This document shows positions 10,101 through 21,035 of a stretch of 64,000 bases of DNA, one piece after another (within the stretch, counting starts at the first letter, position 1; every line of letters begins with the position of its first letter). Under the pieces are notes generated by a model. The model was not told the DNA's origin and did not search any database. It saw only the letters and a list, made by a program, of their open reading frames with translations. Source of the DNA: Cryptomeria japonica. Taxonomy: Eukaryota; Streptophyta; Pinopsida; Cupressales; Cupressaceae. The stretch spans positions 171,266,361 to 171,330,360 of the forward strand of contig NC_081406.1 in assembly GCF_030272615.1 (NCBI RefSeq), in the 5' to 3' direction. The position numbers and the translations under genes were made by a program.

Positions 10101-13100
10101 ATGGCTTCCGCATCGCACTCTAGTTCTAGTGCACCAGTTGATTCAGTTGATTTCATACAACGAAAGGCATAGTATAATTCCCTATCCCAAATACCCGTTG
10201 GTGTTATAGTAGAAGAAGGCATTTCAGATTACATTGACTATAAAATTGAAGACCTAGGATCTCTTGTAATCCATTCTTAGTTGAGTTTGTTCTGCAGGAA
10301 GGACAAGAAGATCAAACTAGAATTTAGCATATTAGAAAAGAAGAACCTTCACAATGCCATCTATTTTCTTGAAGAATTCATAGATGATCACATCCACATC
10401 ATACTAAGCAGAGTGCACGGTGATAAAATGTATCTAGAGCAGACGCATGACATCACACTAGAAGCAATTCATGTCGTCACCAGTTTCTGTAACATTGGGG
10501 AAGTACCGGCCCTAAGGAAGATCAGCAAGATTGAAATGTCCAAGCTCATCGATTCAGTAAGTGACTCACGAGGAATAACTGTCAACTCTATCAAGGATGA
10601 TTTGGTCAAGTATGCCTACATGGTGATAGGCTACCAGACGTTCTCTGCTAGCAGAATAAATTCTGTCTCAGCTGCAGCGGTTAATGCCGCCTACTGGATG
10701 ATCATGGAAGATGCCTCATTTGACCTATGAACCTGTATGCATAGTCAACAACTCATAAACCTAAGGTCTATTAAATAGGACAATGCCCTGAGATTTAAAT
10801 TTGGTCAACTACTGGTTAGATTGTTCTTCTACTTCCAAGGCTTCTTTCCAGGGGTAGGTGATATTCAGTGGTCTGCTGACCAACCGGTAACAAAGCAAAT
10901 CAAGGAAAGCCTTCAAGCAGTTGGAACCAGATACCCTAAAGTCCTAAACAAATACTTTGATGAGTTCAGACGTAAGATGAGCCAAAGGATGAGAATATCC
11001 AGTGATATTGTCAAGAAGTATGAAGAGGACATCTGCTTTATCATCAAAGTGGATGAGTGCATAATGGAGGTTGTTGAGCCCAGGAAGGAAGAAGTGGAGC
11101 CTATGGGTTATGAGGTCATGTATGACATGCTAGATGGGTATGCATCTACCCTTATCGCCTCTCCCCTTGATCCTAAGAAGAAGAGAACCAACACCTATCT
11201 GGAAAGGGTGGCATTGGTTGAGGAACCCTTTGAAAAGAAAGGAAAGGTGGTGCCATCTATATCAGCACCGGTTACCTCAGTGAGCCCTAAAGTGACCAAG
11301 CGGTCACCGGCAAAGAAGAAACCAGAAGCTGCCCCTGCCAAAGTCTTTGAACGCAAGCGAAAGACAAAAGGCAATACACCGGACTCCAAAGAGACCATAT
11401 CTAAAGAACCACCTAAGAAGACTAGGAAAACGAGGAAGAAGTCACAAGAAACCAACAGTGAACCAGCACTGGTAAATATTGATATCTCCTCTTACAAACC
11501 TTTGACACATTGTCAAGGAAACATTAAGAATATCAAGAGGAAAGTGCTAAGTGACTTAGTTGATTATTTTGATGATTTCAATGTTAGTGAAAAAGAGGAA
11601 GTAGAACAAGAAGTTATAAGATATTTATGTATTAATGACCAATCGCCTTCAGAAATCAAATCTGTGACACTAGATTCTTTGTATAATTCTTTAGACAACA
11701 AATGGTGCATTGCCATTGGAAAAGAACAAGAAATAAGAGAGGAAATATTTGGACAATATTTTCCTGATGTATCTAATTCAAAACTCTATGAAATCATGGA
11801 GAAGTACAAAGGCCTCTTCTTCATGAGAAGAAAAAGACTCATGTTACTTGAAGGTAAAGCCTCTGAAGTGGTAAAAGACACTCACTCTCATGCCAAATTC
11901 GCTCTGAGATTGCATCAAGTATCTGAGGCAAATCAAAAAGATGAAAATGAACCGGAAATCAGAAAACTAGATGAGGTCTTTGACAATGAAGGAAACCTGG
12001 TTAGTGAACCGGTAGACACTATTGATGTTGATGCTCTAGATGTAGAGGATTTTACTCTGGATGTAGCAAAAGAGAATGTTGATAAAGAACAAGTGGAGAG
12101 AGAGGCAAAGAAACTAAAATGGGAACAGGAAAAGAAGAAACAAGAGGAAGAGGAGAAAAAGAAGCAAGAGGAAGCAGAGAAAAGAAAGCATGAGGAAGAA
12201 AAGAAGAAGAAGCAAAAGGAAGAGGAAAAGAAGAAATAGGAAGAAGAGAAAAGAAAATAGGAGGAGGAGAAGAGGAAACAAGAAGAAGAGAAGCAGGGAG
12301 AAGAAGAAAGGAGAAAGAAAAGAGAAAGAAAGAAGCAGAAGTGCAAAAGAAGACAAAAGAGGAAAAGAAAAGAGCTAAAAGGGAAAAGGAAGCGGCTAAG
12401 AAAACACAAGTGGAGACACCAAAAGCAACCGGCACTCAGACCATACTAGTTGACATAGCTAGTCCCATTGACCTCCAGTTTGCAAATGAAACGGAGCTAC
12501 TGCAGAGCATTAAGCTCGCTCAAGAGAGATTGGATGCACTAAGGAGGAAAAAGGAGGAAGATGTGATTCAAACTGTGGTGGAAACACTCACCAATTTGAT
12601 TCCCAGTACCAATCTTGCAAGTACCGATTCCTCTCTAGCTCAATTGAAGCTCTTATGCTCAGTTGTGGAAGACCAAGTGCAATGTCTGGAAGATGTTGCC
12701 GAAGCCAATGCAAAAAGAAGCACCAAACGACTTTGAACACTGCCCTGGTGAAGAAGTTAAATGAGCTCCAGTCCGATCTGCAAAAGGCACAAAAGGACAT
12801 TAAAGATGTTCTGGATGAGGGGAATCTACTACTCAACAAGATATGTCAACCCCATCTATTATGTGGTAATGTGCTTGCTCAAAAAGGCAAACTACAAACT
12901 GATATGCAGGAATATATTAGCACCTTCAAGATGCCCTATGATTCATTCTCCACCTATGGGAAAACCATTCACCAGTTTCAACTCTAGACTGCCAGAATTG
13001 ATTTGGAGATTAGCACCCGGTCCAGGGATTTGCAGGAACTGTAATTGGTTATACTGCCAAGATTGCAAATACTCCAGAAGTGCTATCTTAACTTGGAAGC

Positions 13101-13275
13101 ATTATCAGTTGTCTAGGAGATGAGCACAATAGATGCCATGGAAGAACATGTATCCCAGATGTAGACAGAGCATGAGGTGGCTACCTCCCTACTTGAGTCA
13201 TGGTCTGTATCCATGAAGACTTTTCTGTAGGACTATAAATCAATTTTTGATAAGTTTTACTCCTTGTTGTCATAA
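10101..13275 (+). pseudogene. Accessory ORF of Copia-2, copy A: ~1,058-codon protein of unknown function
   Basis: The frame starts at ATG 10101 (MASASHSSSSAPVDSVDF) and can be followed to TAA 13273 through in-frame stops at 10170, 10278, 10728, 10776, 12237 and 12267, frameshifts in the Lys/Glu-rich part (about 12300-12340) and near 12720, and several more stops after 12985. Visible parts in order: a globular N-terminal region with VVEPRKEEVEPMGYEVMYDM (~11070-11130); a Lys/Arg-rich linker resembling a nuclear-localisation or histone-H1-like tail (KRSPAKKKPEAAPAK, ~11300-11450); a second globular region (~11480-11900); a long Glu/Lys heptad helix (~12090-12400); and a C-terminal helical region. 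I recognise no known domain. A colinear homologue lies on the minus strand at 16500-21035, so this is a real protein family. Its place between gag and the 3' LTR recalls the extra or envelope-like ORFs of some plant LTR elements, but no signal peptide or membrane helix is seen. Confidence 0.8.
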
Positions 13276-13552
13276 ACTTTTATTATTTTAATGAAGAACA
13301 GGGGTTAGTCTACAGTGTTTTTGTCATTGTTGGCAAACGAGGAGAAGTATATAAAATTTTGATTTTGATGATTTGATGAATGTCATGTATACTTTCATTT
13401 CTGTTAAAGAATAGTATACAATGTCTTTTTTCAGCAAAAGGGATAGTGTTTATGCTTAGGGGGACTAATTTTGGTTATGGCATATTTTTGTTGTAAAACA
13501 CTTAGATGTCAAAATTTTCCTAAGTGTTGCCATCAATGCCAAAGGTGGAGAT
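13276..13552 (+). promoter_or_regulatory. Copia-2 3' untranslated spacer with polypurine tract
   Basis: A non-coding stretch ends in AAAGGTGGAGA (13541-13551) beside the LTR start at 13553. An upstream AGGGGGAC tract near 13459 is similar, again suggesting multiple PPTs. Confidence 0.8.
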
Positions 13553-14679
13553 TGTTGGCATTTTTGATGATGATTTTGTGATTGTCATTGATGGACACAC
13601 ACCTTGGCTTGAGATTAGCTTTTGTATGTATGAGCTAAGCTCAACTGGTATTTGTTCCAACTGGAATCATGTATTATAGTCTTTAGACTATCGGTGTTTT
13701 GTAGAAAGTGTTTACCGATCCCAAGCAGTTCGAGGATCTCAAGCGGTACAAAGACCCAAATCAGCACAAAGGAATAAAGCGATAATCACATATTTCCTAC
13801 TCTTCATTCTGACAAACTGACAATCGGTATTTTGCATAAACCGGTATTTTGTTTGAATCGGTAATACTCTGTGATGAGTTACCATCCACCGATTCTATGG
13901 CAGTGCCGACACTTTGGCGATGATTTTGTGTCGTGTTCCCAAATGTGTCTAGATGCACTGAACCTAGGGACTTGCATTGTAATCCTATTCAACTGACATG
14001 AAATCAGATTCCTTTATAAGGACATCATGTCTAGGGTTTTAGTTGTTGCTAGGTTTTGAAGGTGGTTGATGAGTTTTTGCGATCATTGAAGAGAAGATCT
14101 GAGAAGAAACAAAGTGTTGAGAGACCGAAGACTAAAGTAATGCAAAGATGTATTAACAATGAGCTATCAAGGATCTAACCAAGCATACTGTGCTAGTATA
14201 TAGATCATTCACTTGTTGATTACTCACCTCTTCGACAAGTCTAAAACCCTTAACTGGGTAGGCCTGGCAAAGCCTTCGTAAATCCTCTAACAAGGTGGTT
14301 CACATCTGTGGATCTAAAATCCTCTCACAAGGTAGTATTTAACCGGACTTATCTCCTAATAGAGATCTAGATTCCTAACAGGATCTGTTCTGGTGAAGAA
14401 CATTGTAAGACCTTAACTGGTCTGGTTTCTATTCTGCAAATAGTTACTTGTGAGTTTCTGCTCACTGTGGTTTTTCCCATTTGGGTTTCCACGTCAAATA
14501 TCTTGTGTTATGGTGTTTTTTCTCTTGTGGGTGAATGCTTTATTTTCTGTTTGGTTTGCATTTGTTTTAACTGGTTTGTCTATAAAATTGTTACACCGGT
14601 TGACTGCTAAACTATTTAAGTGTTTCTATTCAGTATTTTTTGATATACTAATTCACTTTCCCCCTCTTAGTATTCATCA
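13553..14679 (+). repeat. 3' LTR of Copia-2
   Basis: This 1,127-bp direct repeat of 6170-7338 has TG...CA ends and is followed by TSD TAAAC at 14680-14684. It lacks the ~31-bp duplication found in the 5' LTR. Confidence 0.93.
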
Positions 14680-15542
14680 TAAACTCAATTAAGAGGTCTC
14701 CCAGCCTTGAAAACCAAGGTTTTCTATACCCGAAGGTACGGAGGAGAGCTATTCTCGAGCACTGTCATTGACTTGATTTTCATCAAATCACATTTATTTT
14801 ATAGTGGGTTGGATCACTTGGCGTTAGCTGTTCCCACTTAGGTCATTCCCCTCTCACCGGCCTTAATGGCTAAGAATTATTATCTCCTCAAGAGGGCGGG
14901 CCTACTAAAGATATGCACTAATGAAAGCAAATGATGAGTCTAGCTTTCTGATCACCTAAGAAAGGTAAGAGCATACTCACCTATCATCAAAAACACATAA
15001 TATATGATTGTTCATTTTTAGCCAAAAAGACAAGTGTGCCTAAAAAAACTTAAGAAATACACAAAGTTTTGTTGAATTCCTTTAGGCAACCTACAAAATA
15101 GATCCATTAGTAATCATGATGTGTTTTTATGAAATAATCCTTTGACAAGCGTAATCTTCGACAATCATCCTGCAAAAAACTAGTTAAGCTTCTAAAAATC
15201 TCACAAACAGACCAAGTTAGCATTAGTAATAATCGAATCAAAACATGAAACCCTAAAAATGCAATCTATTTTAAAAAACACAGTAGCAGAAAGTCGTACG
15301 ACATGATTTACCAGCCCATACGACAAAACTTTAGATCTCATGAGAATGCAGAAATAGGCTCGCACGACAGAGAACTGAGCTAGTACGATAAAGAAATGAT
15401 TTTTGTCCTAGATAATAAAGAAGTTCATACGAGCCATTAAAGGAGCTCGTACGAGTTTCTGAACTAGACCCGAGTAGAGATGAATGTTGATGAAGCTTGA
15501 GAGGCCAAAATGATAATTTCGGCCCCACGGTGGGCACCAAAA
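14680..15542 (-). other. Leader and PBS of a minus-strand Gypsy-type element
   Basis: On the minus strand, downstream of the LTR at 15543-16499, the sequence TTTTGGTGCCCACCGTGG (PBS, complement of about 15521-15542) matches the sequence commonly seen beside plant Gypsy 5' LTRs. The following leader is non-coding and holds six TCGTACGA-like palindromes at 15293-15455. It is interrupted at 14680 by Copia-2, so the rest of the element lies to the left (5860-6164) and beyond the window. Confidence 0.8.
15293..15455. repeat. Cluster of six TCGTACGA-like palindromes
   Basis: Motifs: GTCGTACGAC (15293), CATACGAC (15317), CTCGCACGAC (15359), AGTACGAT (15382), CATACGAG (15426) and CTCGTACGAG (15446). 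Two are full 8-bp palindromes and four are near-copies. The spacing is irregular (15-45 bp), so this is not a simple tandem repeat. The position in the leader beside the PBS fits a dimerisation or packaging element or a protein-binding array; the role is an inference. Confidence 0.6.
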
Positions 15543-16499
15543 TGTCACGCCTGTGAAGTGTGATACCTGCAGCTGCAACACAAAACACTCAATAGATCAT
15601 TACAAGCATGGTAAGCAAATTTAAAACAAAGAAAGATAAAACCATGGAAAAGTGATCTATCACCTCCTAATAAATGCAAGTGTGGATTTGCTAAGATTGC
15701 AATTGCCTATATTAACAATGCTCAAATGATATGCTCAGATATTATGCCTATAGTAACAATGCCTAAAATGCAAATATGATGGGATGATTATTGCTCCAAA
15801 ATGGGGGCTATTTATAGGATTTCCAAGGTGAGGGGGTGAGGTGGCAGGAATCAACGGTCAAAAGTCTGAAGATATCAATGGTGAAATTGGAGGAGGTTGG
15901 AAAAGAGGCTGGATGAAAGGAAACATGTGTCATCTCTATGGTGGCAAGTGTCAAGAGGCTTCTAGAAGAGGTTGGATGAAAGGGAACATTTGTCATCTCT
16001 ATGGTGACAAGTGTCAAGAGGCTTCCAAGAGAGGGGACATGTGGCCCAAGAATGCCATGTGTCTCAAGGGGAGAGTATCCACACCATAGGAGGTTAGGAT
16101 GTGCAAGCTAAGGTAGGTTTAATTAAACCCCGGGTTAGATGAAATGGGATAGGTTTAGAAGTGGTTAGGTTAGGTGGCATGTGGGTAAATTTGAATTTAG
16201 AAATTCAAATAATAGGAAAAGACTAATTAATTCTCAACAACTCATTAATTGATTTGTTTTAATTAATTAGGAGATTAGAAGAAATGAATTTGATGGGGAA
16301 GAATTAATTAATTTGAATTAATTAATCAAAGAGGACTATTGAAATGAACCTATTAAATAAATCCTTAGATTTATTAATAAGTAGATGAAAGGAACGATTT
16401 AATCAAATTGCTGATGAATTCAATTAAATTGGGAAGGAAGATTAATTAAATAATTGCTTATTCAATTAATTATCTTCAGACCATTTTTAGGTGTATACA
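15543..16499 (-). repeat. 5' LTR of a minus-strand Gypsy-type element
   Basis: Read on the minus strand it starts TGTATACACC (16499) and ends CGTGACA (15543), followed by the PBS, giving a 957-bp LTR. It includes a two-copy 63-bp tandem repeat at about 15905-16030 and AATTAATT-rich sequence at 16190-16480. The TGTANACACCTAAAA start is shared with the probable solo LTR at 42410-43159. It is inserted in the accessory-ORF copy B at 16500. Confidence 0.85.
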
Positions 16500-16631
16500 C
16501 ATTTTTCTCAAAGTCAAACTTTAACTAATCTTCACTGGGTTTTGCTTGGGATAAGGCTGAAAATTTCAATGCCTGTATGGGAGATAATGATTTCAGATTG
16601 ATAGGTCCTTGATTAAGATTAGTGTCACTAA

Positions 16632-17971
16632 TGTTGGATATTGTTGCTACTAGGATATGTTGTTGTCATTGATGTCAACATATTCCTATATCCCGATATT
16701 GCAGAGAGTTGATTTTATTGGTATGATGTTGATGTGATGGTGAGAATTTGTGATTTCAATAATGAAGTATCTCTAGCTGATTATGTGATGTTACGTGGTG
16801 ATTTGATCAAGTTATGGATTCCTATATGAGGATTAGTTTTTCAATGTTCAGTGTTGCAGTGTTCTAGTATTTGATTTAATTTTCTCCAGAATGATTATAC
16901 CTTTAGTTGTAAATTTGGGAGAGTGTTTGGGATGCTCAAGTTTATCTTCAATTCAGATGGTTTGTGATTTAGTGCTCCACAAGTTATCTTTCTATGTCCC
17001 AGTTGTTGCTATTGAGTGTTCTTGAATGTTAGCATGTTGATTGATGAAGATTTGATTAAGTGGTGTTGGTGCAGATATTGTGGATGGTTCTAACATGCTT
17101 GTTGGTGTTTCCTAATTGTGTCCTATTTGTTTTGATGGTTTGCATTGATATTTGTGCGCGTTATTGAAGATCTTATGGGTTCAGTGATATTCTTCATGTT
17201 ATGCGGTATTTTCAGTGGTGTAGCATGTTGCAGATGATCTTGGCAAGATTTATGGTGGTGTTGCATGTTGAAGGATTTGATTAGGGTTTGTTCTATGTTG
17301 GAAATGAAATTGTATTGGTTTGGTGGTTGATTTATGTATCGTGTGATGTAATTTTGTAATCAGGTCTTGAGGGTTGAGCTGACCTTGTAGTCAAGGTTGA
17401 TGATTTCTATAAAAAGGTGTTATATTCATGTAATTTAGGTATTGTTTTTGTGTTTGCATTATTAGAGAGTTGTGTATGAGCAAACAAGTGAATTCATCTT
17501 TTGGTGTGAAGTGTTAAGGAGAGAATATTGTAGGGTAGACAAATGAGCTTAACTGAAACTGTCATTAGGCATTAGGAGATGCTATTCTTTTAGTTCATCT
17601 AAATTGGATTGTTGTCTAAATGTTCTTGTAAGGTGGTGAAACTTTCCTAAGGGTTGTAGCCTTCTGGGTTATTGTATTTTGAGCAGTGAGATCAAGGCAG
17701 TGTGCCTAAATGCATGTGCATTCCCCATTAGAAAATCTACACATATTACTGCAGAGTATTATCTTATTGTGGGTAGGTTCCCACTATGTTTTTTCCCTTA
17801 ATCAGGTTTTCTACGTTAAAATATTGGTGTTATGTGTGTTATTGTTATTACATGTTTATCTGTTTTCTTGTTGCAGTTGATCTGATTTGAGAGTTGTGCT
17901 TAAATTGTTTAATCCAATGAAAATTGATTCACTGCGCCCCTCTTAGTTTTCCTTCATTGTTGTTACCAACA
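16632..17971 (+). mobile_element. Solo Copia-type LTR with perfect TSD
   Basis: It runs from TGTTGGATATTG to TTACCAACA, 1,340 bp, flanked by ACTAA on both sides (16627-16631 and 17972-17976). No PBS follows it and no PPT precedes it, so it is a solo LTR left by recombination between two LTRs. It shares with Copia-1 and Copia-2 the TGTTGG start, a TTGTCATTGATG segment and the hairpin block near 17788, so it is the same broad lineage. Removing it together with one TSD copy keeps the accessory-ORF copy B frame open across the junction, confirming the exact insertion site. Confidence 0.9.
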
Positions 17972-18684
17972 ACTAATAATCTACTTGCCCTTGTTAGATT
18001 CCACAAGGTCTTTTGCCACCAGAACCTGTTCAATTTTTCTTTCATCCTTCTCCTTCTCTCCCATCTCTACATCATCTGCCTTCTCATCACCAACCTCCTT
18101 AGAATCCTTCTCTGAATCAACATTGAATACCAAAGGATTCTGAATTGGTACACTAGAGTATGAAATCTACTGACTGCCATCAATATCATTTGTAGTAACC
18201 TGTTCAATTGCCTATTCGAGTGGTTTTATAATTTTTGGTTCTTCACCTTTGGGTGGCATCCCAAAGACTTCCAAAACACTTATAAATACTTCCATGAGAT
18301 TTTTCGAAACTACATCATAATCATATTTTTTTATTATTTTACTCAAAATTTCTTGTGTCTCCTTATGAACCTTTGCATGCTTGGCAATCATTATTTTATT
18401 TACATTGGTTTTTCTTCTAAATCTTTCTTTATTTTTCTTAAGTATCCTATCAACTTCTATCTTAGAAATCATTGGATAGAGTTGCACTAATTCATACTCC
18501 CTATTTTTCTCCTCTTCTATTCTTGCAGCTTCTTTTCTTATATCCAAAATATCATACAAACTCTTAGGGATTTCAGAAGCTATCTCAATAAGTGTTCTAC
18601 TAATTCAAATATATAATAGTAGCTTCCTCTAGAGATATTTTCTCTTTTTCATCCAAATGGTCATAAAATTGGGAAAACAATTTA

Positions 18685-19858
18685 AGTAACATCCTAAAAT
18701 TGCACCCCTTGCAATTTTCAACTACATTTGGGTCTTTGCCTTAGTGTTTGTGCCCCTTGGCATGATCAGAGACCTAATTATGCTCACACATATCAAAAAA
18801 TTCATGCAACTTAGTGATGCACCTTGCCTGCACCTTGATCCTCCCAAATTGTGGTAGGACCAGGGCATGGCGCCCTTGTCCCCCTTAATGGGGACCTATC
18901 TTGGACTCCTCTCCCTCTCCTACCTAAAATTTGAATTAGAAAAATCACCCATATGTTGGCTCATGTCAGAAAATCAATCAATTAATCCTACTAGCAAGTA
19001 TATAAGAGGCATTTCCCCTCTCTTTTAAAAACCCCATCATGACATACAATCATTATCAAACCTCAAAGCATTCAAGAGCAATTAAGCATTTTTCAGTCTT
19101 CCTTCAAGATTTGGAGCAACAATAGAGTTAAGATTTCAAGCATTGAAGAGGAGATCATCATTATAATTCATGAAATCATAATTCCATGTGGAGGCAAGAA
19201 AAAATTCACAAGGGGGTATAAGCATTTCATTTTTAAGCAATCCAACATCCCCTCAAAGAGGAGAATTTCTACTTTTAGTCATTTCAATTACATTATTTCA
19301 ACCACTTGGTTAATTTGAAAATCGGGGTTTGACCGAAAGGCAAACCCCTATTACCAACACATTTTTCTTTCCTTCTATGTGCAGAAAGCAGGTGCACAGT
19401 TGTACTTCTGGATTTAAGATTTATTTGCAAAGATGGAAAAACTATTTTTAACATGCAAGAAAAGTTCATAGGACTGATAGGAGGGCGACCTGGTCCAAAA
19501 AATGGTCCTTGAAACTTTTGGTAGATTTCACAGAGCTTCCTTCAATCATCTCAAAATTCAAAGATCTAGGTGCATGACTGAATCCCAAATTTATAGCTCA
19601 CTTTTTTCACATACAGTCTTGATTTTCAGCACTTTGTCTTAATTCAACTAGTCAACTTACAAAAGAGGATCAATTACATTCCAAACACAACCAATCTACT
19701 TAGTATTCAGTCCTTGCATCATTTAGGATTGGATCTAGTGGATTCATCCCCCTCTTTTGAATGTAAAGTCTCCCTCCAAGTGAAAATTGAGCTTAGTGAA
19801 TTCTCCTTTCCCCTTTGGTGGATTTTCTAAGCTCCCAATTTTCCACTTTACTGTTACC
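18685..19858 (+). repeat. Old Gypsy-type LTR inserted in accessory-ORF copy B
   Basis: The start (around 18686, TAACATCCTAAAATTGCACC) and later blocks (GGTAGGACCAGGGCATGG near 18852; CCTCTTTTGAATGTAA near 19752) match, in reversed orientation, the LTRs at 46867-48033 and 54488-55667, and the length (about 1,170 bp) agrees. The terminal bases are mutated and I could not find a matching TSD, so both ends are approximate. No internal region is attached, so it is probably a solo LTR. Confidence 0.7.
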
Positions 19859-21035
19859 TTATTCAATTATTGCTTCCTTCACTTGCTTAAGAGTTATTCC
19901 AGATGGATCAACATCAACTCTGGGCTTCTTGCTGGTCTAACTTCCACCAAAGGATTGTGGCTTCACAAACCTAGTAGCAATAGCACTCTTCTTCATTTCC
20001 CTCACTGCTTCATTTGATTTGGTCTCTTCTTCCACATTGGCTACTATATAAACTCTCTCAGAATTTTCTTTCTTTCTCTTCTTAGCTCCATCAGATGGTT
20101 TTGATTGAGGCTTGGGTGGGGGGACATGCTTTTGAGCATCAAAGGAATGTGCTTGCTTCCTTGTTTTCTTTGGCTTTGGGGAAGGATATTTCAATTTTCT
20201 CTTCTTAGGTTTCACCATGTCTTCTTCCTTTAGGATGTTTCATTCTTGGGCTCTCCAGACTGCCTCCTTTGTAATTCCCATGTCTTCTACAAGTTTCTCT
20301 ACTTATTTCCTTACTCTCCTCTGCATTCTAGGCTTGGTGAACTAAGAGTGTATGACTCAATCTTTTCTCCTTATATGTTCCAAACCTTTCCTCATTTGTG
20401 TCTACTGGATTGCTCAAAAGATGTAGAGAATATGCATCAAGAATTTCACCACTCACCTCATACCCCATGGGCATGATCCACACTGTCCTGGGTTCAACAA
20501 CCTCCATTAAGAATTTATCAGTGTTCACCATGAAGCATATGGTGTCTTCGTAATTCTCAACAATTTCTTTAGGGATCCTTTCAATGCTCTACATCATACT
20601 TTGGAAAGTTTTAAAGTAATCCCACAGAGTAGCTCTTTGAGCTTGTGTATCACCCAATCCACTTAGAGTTTACTTTATCTACGCCACCACCAGCCTGTCA
20701 TAGACCCATTGAAATTTTCCTACACTAGGGACCTCATTCATAAAATAGAAGTATAGGCAGATAATCAGGGTACCAAAATTGAATGTATGCTTTTAATCCT
20801 ACTTAATCTTCTTCAGATTACTCAAGATCTCACTCCGGAGCACTTCACATAGATCATACAATTTGTCTTCCTTTAAAATTTGAAATGCAACATAAATGAC
20901 CATACCAAATATTGAGTTTTCTCTACTAGATTGATAAAATTTGTAACCCATCACCATGGATACAAATCTAACATCATTCTCTATAATATCATTGATTATC
21001 ATGGATCTTCCATCCACTAATACATTTGGCCTAAA

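Larger units (their letters stand above)
6170..14679 (+). mobile_element. Copia-2: complete pol-less LTR retroelement carrying gag and a large accessory ORF
   Basis: LTRs at 6170-7338 and 13553-14679 both start TGTTGGCATTTTT and end TATTCATCA. The flanking 5-bp TSD is perfect: TAAAC at 6165-6169 and 14680-14684. An initiator-Met PBS (7341-7353) and a PPT (13541-13552) complete the structure. The interior holds a gag-like ORF (7389-8655), a nested TIR element (8735-9723) and a long accessory ORF (10101-13275). No protease, integrase or RT is present, and after removing the nested insertion only about 460 bp separates gag from the accessory ORF. It must have been mobilised in trans. LTR and PBS resemblance to Copia-1 suggests a Copia (Sirevirus-like) relative. 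By eye the LTRs differ at roughly one base in eleven, indicating an old insertion. Confidence 0.93.
16500..21035 (-). pseudogene. Accessory ORF copy B: diverged homologue of 10101-13275, split by two LTR insertions
   Basis: Minus-strand pieces are colinear with copy A. 21035-20799 (IIENDVRFVSMVMGYKF) matches DDLVKYAYMVIGYQTF; 20798-20532 has KFQWVYDRL and IVENYEDTICFMV for DIQWSADQP and IVKKYEEDICFII; 20531-20328 has FLMEVVEPRTVWIMPMGYEV for CIMEVVEPRKEEVEPMGYEV. 20218-19937 is a Lys-rich linker (MVKPKKRKLKYPSPKPKKTRK) like that of copy A. 18684-17977 continues with the second globular region (LYDILDIRKEAARIEEE). The frame resumes at 16626 after the solo LTR and is cut at about 16500 by the Gypsy LTR. 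Stops and shifts are many, so it is dead. The region before about 21035 does not match copy A. Confidence 0.8.

Noticed and set aside
10740-10830. Intron between 10730 and 10821 in the accessory ORF
   Set aside because: The reading continues in the same frame through two stops with sequence that aligns to copy B, so these are mutations within an exon.
11933-12435. Long minus-strand frames (80-158 codons) rich in Phe, Leu and Ser
   Set aside because: They are the reverse reading of the Glu/Lys-rich helix of the accessory ORF and have no independent support.
18680-19863. TSD for the old Gypsy LTR
   Set aside because: Flanks ATTTA and TTATT do not match, and the LTR ends are mutated, so no duplication is claimed.
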